The notes below the pieces were generated by a model. The model had not been told where the DNA came from and ran no database searches. It was given only the letters and a program-made list of their open reading frames with translations. The position numbers and the translations under genes were made by a program. A DNA stretch of 64,000 nucleotides from Henricia sp. BOLD:AAB3569 (Eukaryota; Echinodermata; Asteroidea; Spinulosida; Echinasteridae): positions 2,418,001 through 2,482,000 of the forward strand of contig JBBELK010000093.1 in the NCBI GenBank assembly GCA_037783545.1, given 5' to 3'. Below are positions 42,607-54,900 of the stretch, piece by piece (the first letter of the stretch is position 1; the number at the start of each line of letters is the position of its first letter).

Positions 42607-42614
42607 ATTATATA
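42607..42614 (-). promoter_or_regulatory. Candidate TATA box of the lectin gene
   Basis: TATATAAT on the minus strand, 24-31 bases before the first ATG. If used, transcription would start close to that ATG and the second ATG (42574) would be the likelier start. Confidence 0.35.
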
Positions 42615-45005
42615 CAAGACGTCAGACTAGCTATTCCCATGTATCATGACGTGCCGAAAGTACATGACTAGATAGGTAGCCCGAGCTATAAAAAGGGTAG
42701 CCCCAAGCCAAGAACAAATGGAGCGAGGCAGTTTAACACGCACAGGTAGTATACGGTGTACACTCGAAACGTTAAACTATTAACACGAAGTAAAATAATT
42801 CACTTAATCTTAATAAGAATTAAGTCAATCAAACATGCGGTGACAAGTTCATTTAATAACAGTTACGGCATACTCCAATGAAACAACACAAGCGGTCGAA
42901 GCCCGTCCACACTTCATCAGAGGCGTACGGGTACGGGTCACGTCAAAATAGACCCCATACAGAAGTACGCTACAGACAATACACATGTACGTCTTTTTGT
43001 GTGTAGTGTGCACGAACAGAACACATACGATGCTGTTTGGGACACGTGCTCGGTGATATGCAAATTTAGATAGCCATCCAGCGTATCGTCCAATCACCAC
43101 AACAAGACGGTCTGTAGGGGTAGTCACTTTCAACCAATCACCTTTGCAATCTACACAGGTGTAAAGAGTTGCACAGGTGCGACAACAGGAACAAGTTGCT
43201 CGAATTCGAATCTGCTCCAGGTGTGTAACCGAAGGTTTGCCTTTAATCATTTTAACCAATATATAAAATGCAACAAACACTGTTTTTTTTTTAACTATTA
43301 AAATTTATAAACTTTTCGAACTGGATTTAAACAACACAATCGGTTGCCAATTTTTGTTTTATTTTGATAGGTCCATCACGTGTGTTTAAAATTTTGGTTA
43401 AAATTGTACAGCTATACTTATAAGGTTTCAGAATTTTTCTGGATTATTTTCGTTTTGCCACGTTGTACTCTGACGTTATCAATTCCAAAAATATAGAAAA
43501 TTCCACACGACTACGTTACCGCATCGTATTTAATGTTTACTCTGTGTATATTAAATTAATAACCATGTACAGTGTACAATACATTCTGCATAGTTCAGTT
43601 TGTGCCAATCTATATACAAATAACCACCACATTCGCCAACGAATTACTCGTATCACATTATCAACACATGCAAATAGTGTAAAATAATTAATTCATTAAA
43701 AAATAAATAAATAAAGAGACAAAGCTGCTTTACCCACTGTCGTAGTTATATAAATATATAATTTTACTTTTGCAAATTGTTTTGGAAAAACAGGCGTATT
43801 TTCTCGATAAGAACCAAAATACCATAGTTACTGGTGTATAGCGCCTCAACTGACAGCGAATGTAATTATCCTTTTTGAAGTATGCCGGACATAAAAGCAG
43901 AGGGCGCAATTTCATTTGATTAAAAAGGTTTTGTAATTTGTTCCCCCTAAAAACCCAATTTACCTGTTGTAATTATATCAGCTAGACGGAATTATGAATA
44001 AAACAAAATAAATTGAAGGAAAAAAAACCACTTTTCTGTATTGACTTTGAATTTATACAAAACAAAGTGTACTCTTGTTGTGTAAGCGACAAATCTCAAA
44101 ATGGCTAATATGGGAGTTATTTTTAAAACAAAAACGTTCTGCAAAGCATACAAACTGAACACCAATAATAAAATGTTAATTTCACTCAAATGGTCTACTT
44201 CTTGTGTAAAGACAACTGTATTTTCTTTAGAGATCAGTTGCACTGACCTGAGCTCTAAAATGGTGCTCCATGTCAATTTTGCAAAGCGCAAAAAATTGTT
44301 CTACAGCACACACGTAGAAAACACATCTGCTCCATATTAATTCAGTACTTTCCAATATTGAATACTGGAAGACATTCACAATCACATACCATACATAGCA
44401 CAAAGCTTGGTATAGGGAATGTACGTAGGCCTATATGCTACAGACACTTCAAAAAAATTCCAAACCTGGAGACAAAAGTACATCTTTAATTTATTTTCAA
44501 TTTGTACGCCCCGCCCGGTCTCCAACCTTAATGGAATATAAATTTTTACGAAGCCAGACCATCTTAAAGACCCAATGTGTCATTTTGCAGATAATTCTCT
44601 TACGATTTCATGGAACACCACTTTAACATCTAAAGAAGAATGTTGATAAACTAGTCAGGTGATGCAGTAATGTTTCCTGAAACATTCAATGCCTGGCTTT
44701 TGTGGTAGGTGTTGCAAATGTTTTTTTAAACCACCTTTCGGTGACAATTATTTTGCTACAGAAAGGTACAATTTTATAGGGAAAAAAATCATGTGGTGTT
44801 TGTTAGCATATTGCTATTAACACCTGATTTAAGATTTTAATTGTCAACTGATGAAGTAAAGTTTTGGGTCATTGCAAACCTCGAAATTGTATAGTGCAGG
44901 ATCATGTTGTATTCACTCCATAAAAGGTCATCTTATGGTAAATTCATGCATCATTACAAGTCTAGTTGTATAAGAAAGGATGAACACATGTTTCAGCTGT
45001 AGTTA

Positions 45006-45306
45006 TGCACCTGTCAAATGTTTCCTCCCCCCTGCACTTCCTCTGCCCCACCCCTTAGGTGGGGATTTGGTCACATTTTTCATGTCCCAGGGTGGGGATT
45101 TTGACGCATTGAAATACAAATGTTATGTATCCGATCGACAGTAAGATGTGCATGTTTTACGCCCGTGTGTGGGATTTTTGTCACCTAAATTTTTCCCCAG
45201 GGGTGGGGATTTTGTCACGCGAAAAGTGACAATCCCCACCTCTTAGGTGGGGCAGCCCCGGGAGGGGGGGGGGGGGGGGGGGGGGGGGGGACAATTGATA
45301 GGTGCA
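45006..45306. repeat. MITE with GTGCACCTATCAA ends and poly-G
   Basis: tgcacctgtcaaatgtttcc and acaattgataggtgca are inverse-related. Inside, ccccaccccttaggtgggga occurs at both ends, with a 27-base G run at 45264-45290. Confidence 0.6.
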
Positions 45307-45402
45307 CGTTGCATAAATACATAAAGAAAGTCAAAGAAAAACTATTCATTAACTTAAGCGGCGCCATCGTATTTGCATCCAATGTGCACCATTTTCACCA
45401 CC

Positions 45403-45560
45403 TCTCCTGTAATCTGGAAAAACCTAGCAAGTCACATTTTAGTGAAAATTGAGTTAGACCCATATTTGGACTTACTAGGTTCCCCCTTCAGTTAAAAATG
45501 TTAAACTCAATTTTCACCAATATTTGACTTACTATATAGGTTTTTCCAGATTACAGGAGA
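45403..45560. repeat. Palindromic MITE
   Basis: ctcctgtaatctggaaaaac and its exact inverse at the ends, with inner arms tgaaaattgagtt and aactcaattttca. Confidence 0.75.
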
Positions 45561-45999
45561 CCTGCTCACAAAAAACTGAGAGAAAAGTCCAATATACATG
45601 GCAAAAATATGTACATCGCTCAAATCTGCAGAAATAAAATAAATGCAGCAGTTATGGTCTCTATTCGTTTCTACATTGCAATTCATAATTTAAAAAGGCA
45701 CAATTTAAAACATGATAGCAAAATTATTGGAAACAGTGTGGACTGATAAAAGTTTGCAAAGAAAATAGTCTAATCTAGATCTTGTGGACTGGATTCTTCA
45801 TACACTACTCGACAGAATTGAAGGATCAGACAGATATTTTTTAGGTTTTTTAAAAAGTAGATTATGCAGGATTATGGACATATTGTAAATCATCGTGTTA
45901 CCATGTGATTGGTTACCGAGTTGTCAACAGAACACAAACCACATCAGTTCCACTGGAGCTCAGCGTACGCTTCCAAAAGTGCTATACGGAATCACTTGC

Positions 46000-46660
46000 T
46001 TATAGGCGGATCCATAATATTTTATAGGGGAGGGAGGGGGAGGGGGCTGGGAGAAGGGGCGGGGAGAGGGGGCTGGGAGAGAAGATTGCATATATATTTT
46101 GGTCCTACGGGGGCTCGGGTTGTGCACAAGTCTATGGAGAATTTCCAGAATTTGGTCCTTGTGGGGTTTGGTCCTTGGGGGGTTCGGGTCCTTGGGTTCT
46201 CGACAGTCCTTGGTTTTCGCACCAAAAACACTAAATTATTTAAGGAAAATTCAAGATTTTCCGTTTATAAATCAAAATTGGGGATCTCTAGTAACCGCCA
46301 AACGTGAGGGTTTAAACAAAATAGGTAAATAAAGTCGAAAAACCATCGTTTTTAGTGTCCAAAAGTCGTCAATTCCAAAAAAAACCACGGACCAGTCTAG
46401 AGGAAGGGGAGAGGGGCTGGGAGAGGGGGCTGGCTAGTAACATTAAATTTCTTTTAAAACTCTTGTCCCAATGTTAAAAACGTGATATTCAGGGTCCAAG
46501 TTTAATACCTGAGCTACTCCCAAAGACTATGGGGAGTGCGCGTTCTTCATTCTCTCTTTTCCCTGCACCACCCCAAGTTGGTTTTTTTTTTCGGGGGAAG
46601 GGGGGAGGGGGGGGGGGGGGGGGGAGGTTTTGAGGGTCAGCCACACCCGGATCCGCCAAT
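46000..46660. repeat. G-rich repeat cluster
   Basis: gggctgggagagggggctgg units recur at 46040-46085 and 46405-46435, with a G run at 46601-46623 and ggatccgcca-type ends. Not resolved into single elements. Confidence 0.45.
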
Positions 46661-47431
46661 GTTGCTCGCGAATATTTTCAGGGGGAAGTCTGATCCTTTA
46701 ATATTGTTGAGTAGTGTGTAGGCCTATATTAGTTACAAGGGAAATTTAAAAAACGAAATTTAAACTACATGATTGTCTTTTAAGTAATGCAAATTTGCAG
46801 CTTTGGTGATGCTCTGTAATCGACACTTTGAAAATGTAGGAACTGGACAAATGTAGCAGAAACGTTAATTTTAAGTTACCCTAACCCCCTAATACAGGAC
46901 TACATGTATTATGGTTTAATAACTTAGCGTGTTCAGATCAAACCATAAACGTACTTAAATATTTCACTTTAATACTTGCAAATTTCCTGTTTTCTTGTCA
47001 TGGGTCGTATTTTGGGGAGGTATTTTATATTATTAAGTTAGATCGAAATCCATTTTCCACAAAAATCTGAACGCGCTCCTGGAATTGAAAATGCAAATGT
47101 GTTTTCTTGTGAGTAAAAAAACATTTGTGTGCTTTACCGATAAACATATATTCGCAAACTGTACATCTTTACAACTGTCAGCATAGCTTTCTTTCAATCG
47201 ATATAAATCTTTAGAAATAGTTACAAATATTAAATTAAGAGTTTAAAACTTTGGAAGAGTTTCACGTATTTGGCACCCTCATAGAGGTTTTAAATATATA
47301 CATTTATATACAAACAAATTTCCAAAATTTTTTGTTCTGTTGCATTTTTTTCGTTGATGTGGTAGTATGATGTGTGAAATACCTTGTATAAAAACAGAAG
47401 ACAAAGTGCTGATCTGTATTAACGAGAAAGG

Positions 47432-47555
47432 GTACCAGGGGCGGAGCCAGGAATTTTTCCAGGCGGGGTTTTGCCAGTGTGAGTAAAGAGAAGACAAAGT
47501 CATAGCAGGGGGAATTTTGATCCCCACAACTCCCCTCTGGATCCGCGCCTGCATG
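47432..47555. repeat. Small MITE with GGGGCGGAGCC ends
   Basis: caggggcggagccaggaatt against cctctggatccgcgcctgca, inverted with mismatches. Confidence 0.45.
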
Positions 47556-47592
47556 GGTACCTCAAATATTTGTCAATACATCTGTACTTTGG

Positions 47593-47665
47593 AAGTACCC
47601 CTAGAACTATGGGGGATACCCATGGGGGATACCCATAGGTATCCCCCATAGTTCTAGGGGTACTT
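47593..47665. repeat. Perfect 28-base inverted repeat
   Basis: aagtacccctagaactatgg onward at 47593-47620 is exactly inverted at 47638-47665 around a 17-base loop that repeats ggggataccc. Confidence 0.8.
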
Positions 47666-47786
47666 TGACAATGCTACATGTACAAAACTGATTACCGTTT
47701 TGGAAACGCTTCGCTAAACAAAAACTGCTCCAATGGCAAAATAAAACCTGCTTAGAGAAGGTATAGATACCAATGCTTGCAATGGT

Positions 47787-48036
47787 ATTAGCCTTTTTGA
47801 AGTATGGCGGACACAATAGGAGGGCGCACTTTGCAGTGGGTATAAAATCGACTAAAATGCAAAATAACTCAGTTTTTCACTTTACACTTATTAATTTTAT
47901 TTATAATTCTGTCTATGTATTATAATTACAACATGTAAATCAAGTTTTTGGAAAGAAATACAATTGATAAAAAAATTCATACCCAAATGAAATTGCGCCC
48001 TCTCCTTTTGTTCCGCCATACTTCTAAAAGGCTAAT
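47787..48036. repeat. MITE with ATTAGCCTTTTTGAAGTATGG ends
   Basis: ttagcctttttgaagtatgg on the left, ccatacttctaaaaggctaa on the right, with gggcgca and tgcgccc inside. A lone related end is at 43868-43915. Confidence 0.7.
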
Positions 48037-48492
48037 TCTAGTAGTAGAAACGGTTCATAATGCTTTTTAGTGCAGTGTGGGTCAATTCAACTGCCATGTG
48101 TGCTAAATGGAAATTGTGCTGCTCAGCACGCCAAACACCATTTTAGTCTGCAGTGGATAGAGTCGTGATAAATATTTCAGTATTTTCATGTTTCAAATTT
48201 GTTGTTAATTTTTATTGAAATGTTATTTCTGTGGTGAAATCAGCTTTCAGCACAATCTACATTTGAAGAAACCAAAATATCACCCTAGTAGATCAAAAGC
48301 AAAAAATGTTAAAGGTCCTCGAACCAGGATGGAATATTAATGCATCGAAAAATATTTGTGTTGCATTTGCATCAGCAATTTCTTATCCTATCATTAATAA
48401 GAGAATTTATAAGGGGGCCGTCTAAAACTGTAAACGTTTTCACAGTCGTACAGAGAGTATTTAAAGACCCATTCCTCCCCATGAAAAAGTAC

Positions 48493-48633
48493 TTAAAGGC
48501 AGAGGCTCATCAGCAATGCGCGCGCGCCAATTTCATGCCACGAAATACGCAGCTCCATGCCTTTGCTACGGAGCTGCGTATTTCGTGGCATGAAATTAGC
48601 ACACGCGCAGTGCTGACGAGCCTGTGGCTTTAA
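48493..48633. repeat. 130-base hairpin MITE, copy 4
   Basis: Same family as copies 1-3; lies about 230 bases after the alpha2delta stop, probably in its 3' UTR. Confidence 0.75.
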
Positions 48634-48862
48634 TATGTTAATCAACATTTTTCTGTGAGTACCATGAAATGTCAACATTTTAAGTCACATGTAAAGTCGT
48701 ACGTGACCTTCAACCCCCTCCCTCCCTTCCATACGACTGTGACTGTGAAAATGTTGAAATGTTTGGACGGCGCCTCAGTAACAAAATGCCACAGTGAAGG
48801 CCAGCCTCCAAAAATGGCAAAAATTACAGTATTGTTCCAGATAGTCACAAGAGGGCGGTATG

Positions 48863-48970
48863 TCATGATGTCAACGTCCAAGTGAGGATGGACTTGACTA
48901 GTAATAGCAGTGATAACCATGGTAACGAGGGTTGTAGCCAGGAACCTCTTCCACATTCTGTCGAGTTTTC
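48863..48970 (-). CDS. CACNA2D: Alpha2delta terminal exon: GPI-anchor signal
   Basis: Acceptor tttcataatag, 35 codons and TGA. ENSTECGRGS then a hydrophobic tail with LSLLLLVK. Only this frame of three continues from phase 0, and it matches the 'ENARECGG' plus hydrophobic end of alpha2delta-3. Confidence 0.85.
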   Translation of the reverse strand, partial: ENSTECGRGSWLQPSLPWLSLLLLVKSILTWTLTS

Positions 48971-51900
48971 CTATTATGAAAAAGAAACAAATGTCTACTT
49001 GATTAAAAGCTTCAATGACAAACGAAATTATCGACAAACTGATTTGTTTTTTCTACCCATATTAGTAGTCCTCAAAGTGACCAAAACCACACACCCTCAA
49101 TTCGTCAGTGACACCATGAAGTGACACGAAGTGGCACTTCAGTGCTCGTCTTGGGTACAAAATGACATCAGCACGCAAATTTTGTTTTCACAAACTGATG
49201 ACACCTACTGACACCTATCGTAAATTAACAAATTAGGGAGTGTTCAGGTCAACCTTTGTACCATATTCTACAAGTACATGAATGATATCATCCGTATCCA
49301 GCATTTTCAAAGCTTTTTTTTTTTGTAGAATAAATTCCATGTTTACTTGGGTGTCAGTTCGTGGAAACCAAAGTTCATGCATTTTGAGTCCAGTGTACGG
49401 AGTGTGCGCGCACACTCAGATGTCAGTTCATGAAAAATTGTGCACCCATTGTGCTGTTTTCATGAACTGTAAGAATAGTGCACTTGGGTGTCACTTCGTA
49501 GTGTCAGCGACGAATTGATAGGCATAAACTCATAGCTTGACTCATCATCCTCTCTCAAATCTTGTGTTCAAATCTTGTGTTCTAGTTATTGATCAAAAAG
49601 TGAGAAGCAATTTGTCACCAGTGAGTGTTATTTTGAGTTGCAAGGTGTAGTGGCCACTTTGCAGACTATATTGAAGTATTTTTTGGGAAAATGCCACTAT
49701 GCCTCATACAATACCACGACTATGATTCATTGCATCACAGGCCATCAGCAAGACTGAACATGTTCATTCATAGTCAGCTATATAGTCCCTACCCATTGGA
49801 TTTTATAGCCCCACGACAAGATCTTTTGTTTTGTGGTAGTTTATCATAGAGTGATATTTCTAGTTTTAAAAATGCTAGAGGGTCAAGGGCATATTTAGCA
49901 GGTAATTGGACCGTTGTGGACTGGTATCGTCATAACCAATGGAGAAACGACAACAGAGTACAACTTTCTTTATTATTATTACTTCTTTCTGGTACTGAAA
50001 CCAAGGATTCCTAAAAAGTGCCCATTGCACTGTCACTAACAAGCGTGAGGAAACCAACGAGGATGAATGAGAAACGGCCAGGGACACCGGGGAATCCCCT
50101 TGCTCTTCACGAAAGAATGCTCTGGGATCTTTAAAGTGCATTACCTAATACACTGGACCAACGGCTTTACATCCCTTCCGAAGGATGGAGCAAGTGTGCT
50201 TTAGTGCCTTGCTCAAGGGCACAGGTACCCCAGCCGGGTATACTCTCTACAACGGATGAGTTGTGGTGAGTCTCAAGTAGTAACGACTCTCACCGTGTAT
50301 ACACTCGAACCGGCAAAGGTGGATACAGACCCAGCATTTTTATTGCGACCGCAAAACTGAACATTTGCCGCATTTACACTACCTCGATTCGGCTTCAAAC
50401 TCGCCTTCAGAAACCGCAAAAGTCACCACTATTTGTAACTGCAGCGCATGCGTGAGCTGTTAGGTGTTGCGGCACTAGTGCCAGATTAAATGTCCTACAC
50501 GGCGGGCACCACCCCAAGGACACTCAAATTGCTGAATCTGTATTTGAGTAGCGTTTACACTACAAGCGACCTTGACAATTGCAGGGTTCAACCCTACCCT
50601 AAAGGTGACTTGAAAAAGGCGAATCAGACCCGGGTCTGATCCGCCTTTTTCAATTCACCCTTTGCGTTTACACTTATTATTATTATTTCTTTCTGGTATT
50701 CATACCAAGGATTCCTCAATAGTGCTCATTGCGCTGTCACTCGCAAGCGTGAGGAAACCCATGAAGAATTAGAATTAGAAATGGCCAGAGACACCGGGGA
50801 TGATTCCCCTTGCTCTTCACGAAAGAATGCTCTGGGATCTTTAGAGTGCGTTTCCATTACCTAACACACTGGACCAACGGCTTTACATCCCTTCCGAAGG
50901 ATGGAGCAAGTGTGGTTGAGTGCCTTGCCCAAGGGCACAGGTACCGTAGCCGTGGGGAGGTTCGAACCTGCAACCCCAAGTTTTCACCTATGATTGCGAG
51001 TCAATGACCTAAACCGCTCGGCCACGGTACCCCACTTAGTGCCTACCCGGCTTCAACTCCCCTTTTTGGAAATTGCGGAGTTCGATTTGGCAAAGGCGAA
51101 TCGAGTGTAAACAGGCCTATTGTGTCCATGGCTTTAATAACTTTTAATTTAATTGAGAGTTGACAGAGCAGACTTGTCGACCACACAAGCATTTCTAGGT
51201 TGACCAATATTAACACAATGAAAAATTGTCAATGTAAACTATTTTCAGAGAAACTCACCAAAGGATGCTGCGAGAAGCAATGCTCGGGCCGTCTGCGATG
51301 GACCCGAGTCCGTAACCTTTGACACCACATGGAGCTGTTGTACATGACCCTGGTGGGGGTCAGGTCAATGGGGGTCAGAGCATCACAATTGCAGTCACGG
51401 TCTAATACTAGGAACATGAGGTTGCTGTGTGGAACAGCCTGCATGCTGTATGTTCTGCAGGAAATAAAAATGATTGGTTAGTTAATTTGATGAGAAGAAC
51501 CCATCTCCAGCTCCTTCTCTTTGGAAGAGGATAGGGACAAACTACCCGTCAAGAGTTTGAAAACTTTAATTTGTTTACAAAAGTAAAAGTGTGAAAAGGA
51601 AAATTCTGCAACTTGTTTATGCAAAACCTACTGTTAACCCGTCAGCATTCTCATTAACATTATTCTGATTAATTAATACAAAAAATGTACATGTTGATGA
51701 GACAGCTATATCACATAGTGTATGTCTATGGTAAGTAAAATTATTCTTTCATGGTATTTGATTTTATTAATTTTTTTCTCCAAAGTGTACAAATAATTTC
51801 TGGGGATCCTGTACATATTGCTCTTTGTCCGTGTTTGCTTAATAGGTAAGATGTTACATAATTAATAATGATTTTTTTAAAATTAAAACTAACAGGCATA

Positions 51901-54900
51901 AATTTTGAAAAACTAATACATGCGGACCCATTGCAAAATGGCTTGTAATTTGACACCCCATGACGTCACCATTTTAGAAAACCTGCCCCCTAACATACGC
52001 CGAATAAATATAAGGGGAGCCATGACGGGCAGAAATCTAGTCACGTGGTCACGTGGTCATAGTTTTTTTTTTAGTAAGTACGTTATTTTGCATTGCGCGC
52101 TAGTTCGACATTTCTAAACCAGTCACGTGGGTCGAACATAGCCAAATGTAAATAAACATTGCCTAAAGAAAAGGGCTTCCCCAATTTATAAATATAGAGC
52201 CCACAATGCGCACGCGCAAAAGACAACCAATCACAGATCAAGATGATTCGTTGTATGTTGAATATGTGGACGAGAACCAGTCTATAGTGCAAAGTGTCCA
52301 TTCGTTGAAAGTCACCCCCTATGGACTGCATTTTAAAATATAAATCTCCAATTAGCTTCGCCACCATTGCTGGGACTTACTTTTTACAGTCGTCACACTG
52401 CTTCTGAATGTAACCTGTCTTTGGTAATCTATCGCTGTTTGCTGTATAGTAGGTCATTTCTTTATCACACGGAGCATAGGTGACTTCATCATAACCTTAT
52501 CAGGAAAAAACACAGTATACTTTTACAGTGTAAAATTGCTATAATGAAGACAACTACAGGGTGAGGTCACAATTCTGTGTGTGTTACATGTTAGTGTTAG
52601 TGTTACAGATCTGTTAACAGATCGGCATTAATCTCGACCTCTAACTGAACGTCCAGGTTAACACCGTGTTAACAGATCGCTTAACACGGTGTTAACACCA
52701 TGTTAATTCTCTGCACTGTACATAGGGCGAAGTCTCAACTCCGGGTTGCGTGTGAGTGTTAGTGTAACAGATCTGTTAACTTAACCAGAATTGTGACCTC
52801 AGAACAAACCCCGTGTTAACTCGATGTTAACATGGTGTTTAGGACGTGTTAGTGTTACATCTCATGTTAGTTCAACACCTCATGTTACAGATCGTGTTAG
52901 TGTAACAGTTCTGTTAACAGATCTGTTAAGTTAATCTGAACGAAGTGGGTGGTGTTAATTTTGATTAATTTAGAACTTTCGTGATTTTCAATAAATTGAG
53001 TTTCATTTATCCACACAACTTATAAATGTGTTGGATCTTGCATTCTACCCACAATTGAGAAGTTTTTTTGGCTCCGTAAAGGTTTTGAAAATTTCAATCA
53101 CTTAGTGGTTAAGCTCGTGTAACACGGACCGGAGGTCACAATTCCGTGTGTGTTAGTATGCTGAAAGTCGTGCAGAACCCTACCGACTTGACATTTCCCA
53201 AGATGCCGAGTCAACAGATCTGTTACACTGACACTAACACGGTTTCCCTAGACTCCGATTTAACTCTATGTTAACTCGATGTTAACATGGTGTTAACAGA
53301 TCTGTCACACTAACACTGACACGTAACACACACAGAATTGTGACCTCACCCAGTGTAACAAACAAGCTAACATTGCCCAAGATGATAAAGCACTAGGTAC
53401 AATGTGAAAACAAACCTTATGTATTAGGACTGACCCTTATATGACATCTTTGTCTGTCCTTGAGAAATTTGTACAAGGAGTATTAAAAGTATGTTGTCAG
53501 ACTGTCTGTTATCCTTTTAAGGATTATCTTATTGTCTTAGAACAGGTAAAAGTTAATTTTTGTAGGAAAATAATATCTCTTTAGCCAAAAGGACCTCTAC
53601 ACTGGAAAAAGACTCGCACGCAAAAAAGAAAAACATTTTTACTTACTCCTTGCTTCTGTGTATGAAGCCTCCCAACTGTAATAAATTCCAAGTTGGGACA
53701 CGATTCTGTAGAAGGGAACAGACACTTCATGTCATATAAAGTCAAATGAGTTATTAAGAGCCCCAAGCAACAGGTTATAATTGACTAATTGACCCCTTTC
53801 GAACATGTGCGATTACGCCATTTTGGGAGTCAAATAATGCTGAGTATAGCGCGTTACGCGTGCTATGGACACACAGAACGCGCACGCACATTGCTTCCAC
53901 AATGACGCGGCATTGTTTGACTCCCAAAATGACGTCATTGGAAAGGGGTCAATAGGCTTTTCACACAACACAAATCTCAGGGTTGAGGCAGAGTTGCCTA
54001 CAAGTGACAAGTGAAGAAGTACTTACAATAACAACTGCTTGGTGAAGCCCAATAGTAATGTACTCAGAGACATCAATGGCTAGAAATAAAGAAAAAAGAA
54101 GAAGAAAAACAAAAAAAATAAAATTTTATACAGGAGATAATGGATTTGTGGAGCCTTGTAATGACTTGTGACAGACTCGACTACAACTCCACTCGGGCTC
54201 CTATTACATCATTCATTTATTCATTTATGCCCTTCACTCCAACTAGGGGTTGAGTGTTGGCATCTGCCGCATGATGTCCTGCCAGTTCCTGGTGCCGCGG
54301 TAACGGTTTTTCATCATGCTGCAGTTTTGCTCGATAAGTAAGCTAGGCGGGTGAGCCATCCTCTCTTAGCCGCCCTGATCTGTTCGTACTTGCTGCAGTA
54401 GACAGCAATGTAACAACCCCCACCACGAGAAGGTAGATCAGGACGCTTACCCGTATTCCCACAAGTCGGTCGTCCCCTCACACTACATGCTACACTACGT
54501 GCTAGTACTACGCACTACGTACTACGGTATACACTACAATGTTACATGCAAATGTTACCAGGGCCGGTCTCCATCATCCGAGGATGATAAGAGAATAAAC
54601 AGGCTTTTAACTAACATCAATATGTATTATTTTTTTTCACCGTCACGAATTACCAATGCAACTGACACTTTTTGTTCACTATACATGTAGTGACTTTGCA
54701 CTGTACAGCCCTGCTGACAAGGCATCTCTCCGGATGTATTAAATTCAAATTTTGATGATGACCAAATTATTTTTCTATAGACATTTTCCACCGGCAGCCA
54801 TGACAGGGGGGCAGGTTTTCATATATGATGTGACAATATGACTGCCCCCTGTCATGGTTTCCCATGCAAAGGGTCTATTATGGATGTTTGATCATCTTGA

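Larger units (their letters stand above)
42584..48862. other. Intergenic stretch between lectin and alpha2delta genes
   Basis: No exon recognised. Repeats at 45006, 45403, 46000-46660, 47432, 47593, 47787 and 48493. A 143-codon minus-strand frame at 42849-43280 has no recognisable domain. 43300-44990 looks plain. Confidence 0.6.

Noticed and set aside
42849-43280. A 143-codon minus-strand frame with many cysteines, upstream of the lectin
   Set aside because: No recognisable domain, signal or splice context; could be chance. Worth only an RNA-seq look.
48672-49037. A 121-residue frame overlapping the last alpha2delta exon
   Set aside because: It is a different frame from the one required by the phase of exon 51259..51454 and lacks the ECG plus hydrophobic tail arrangement.
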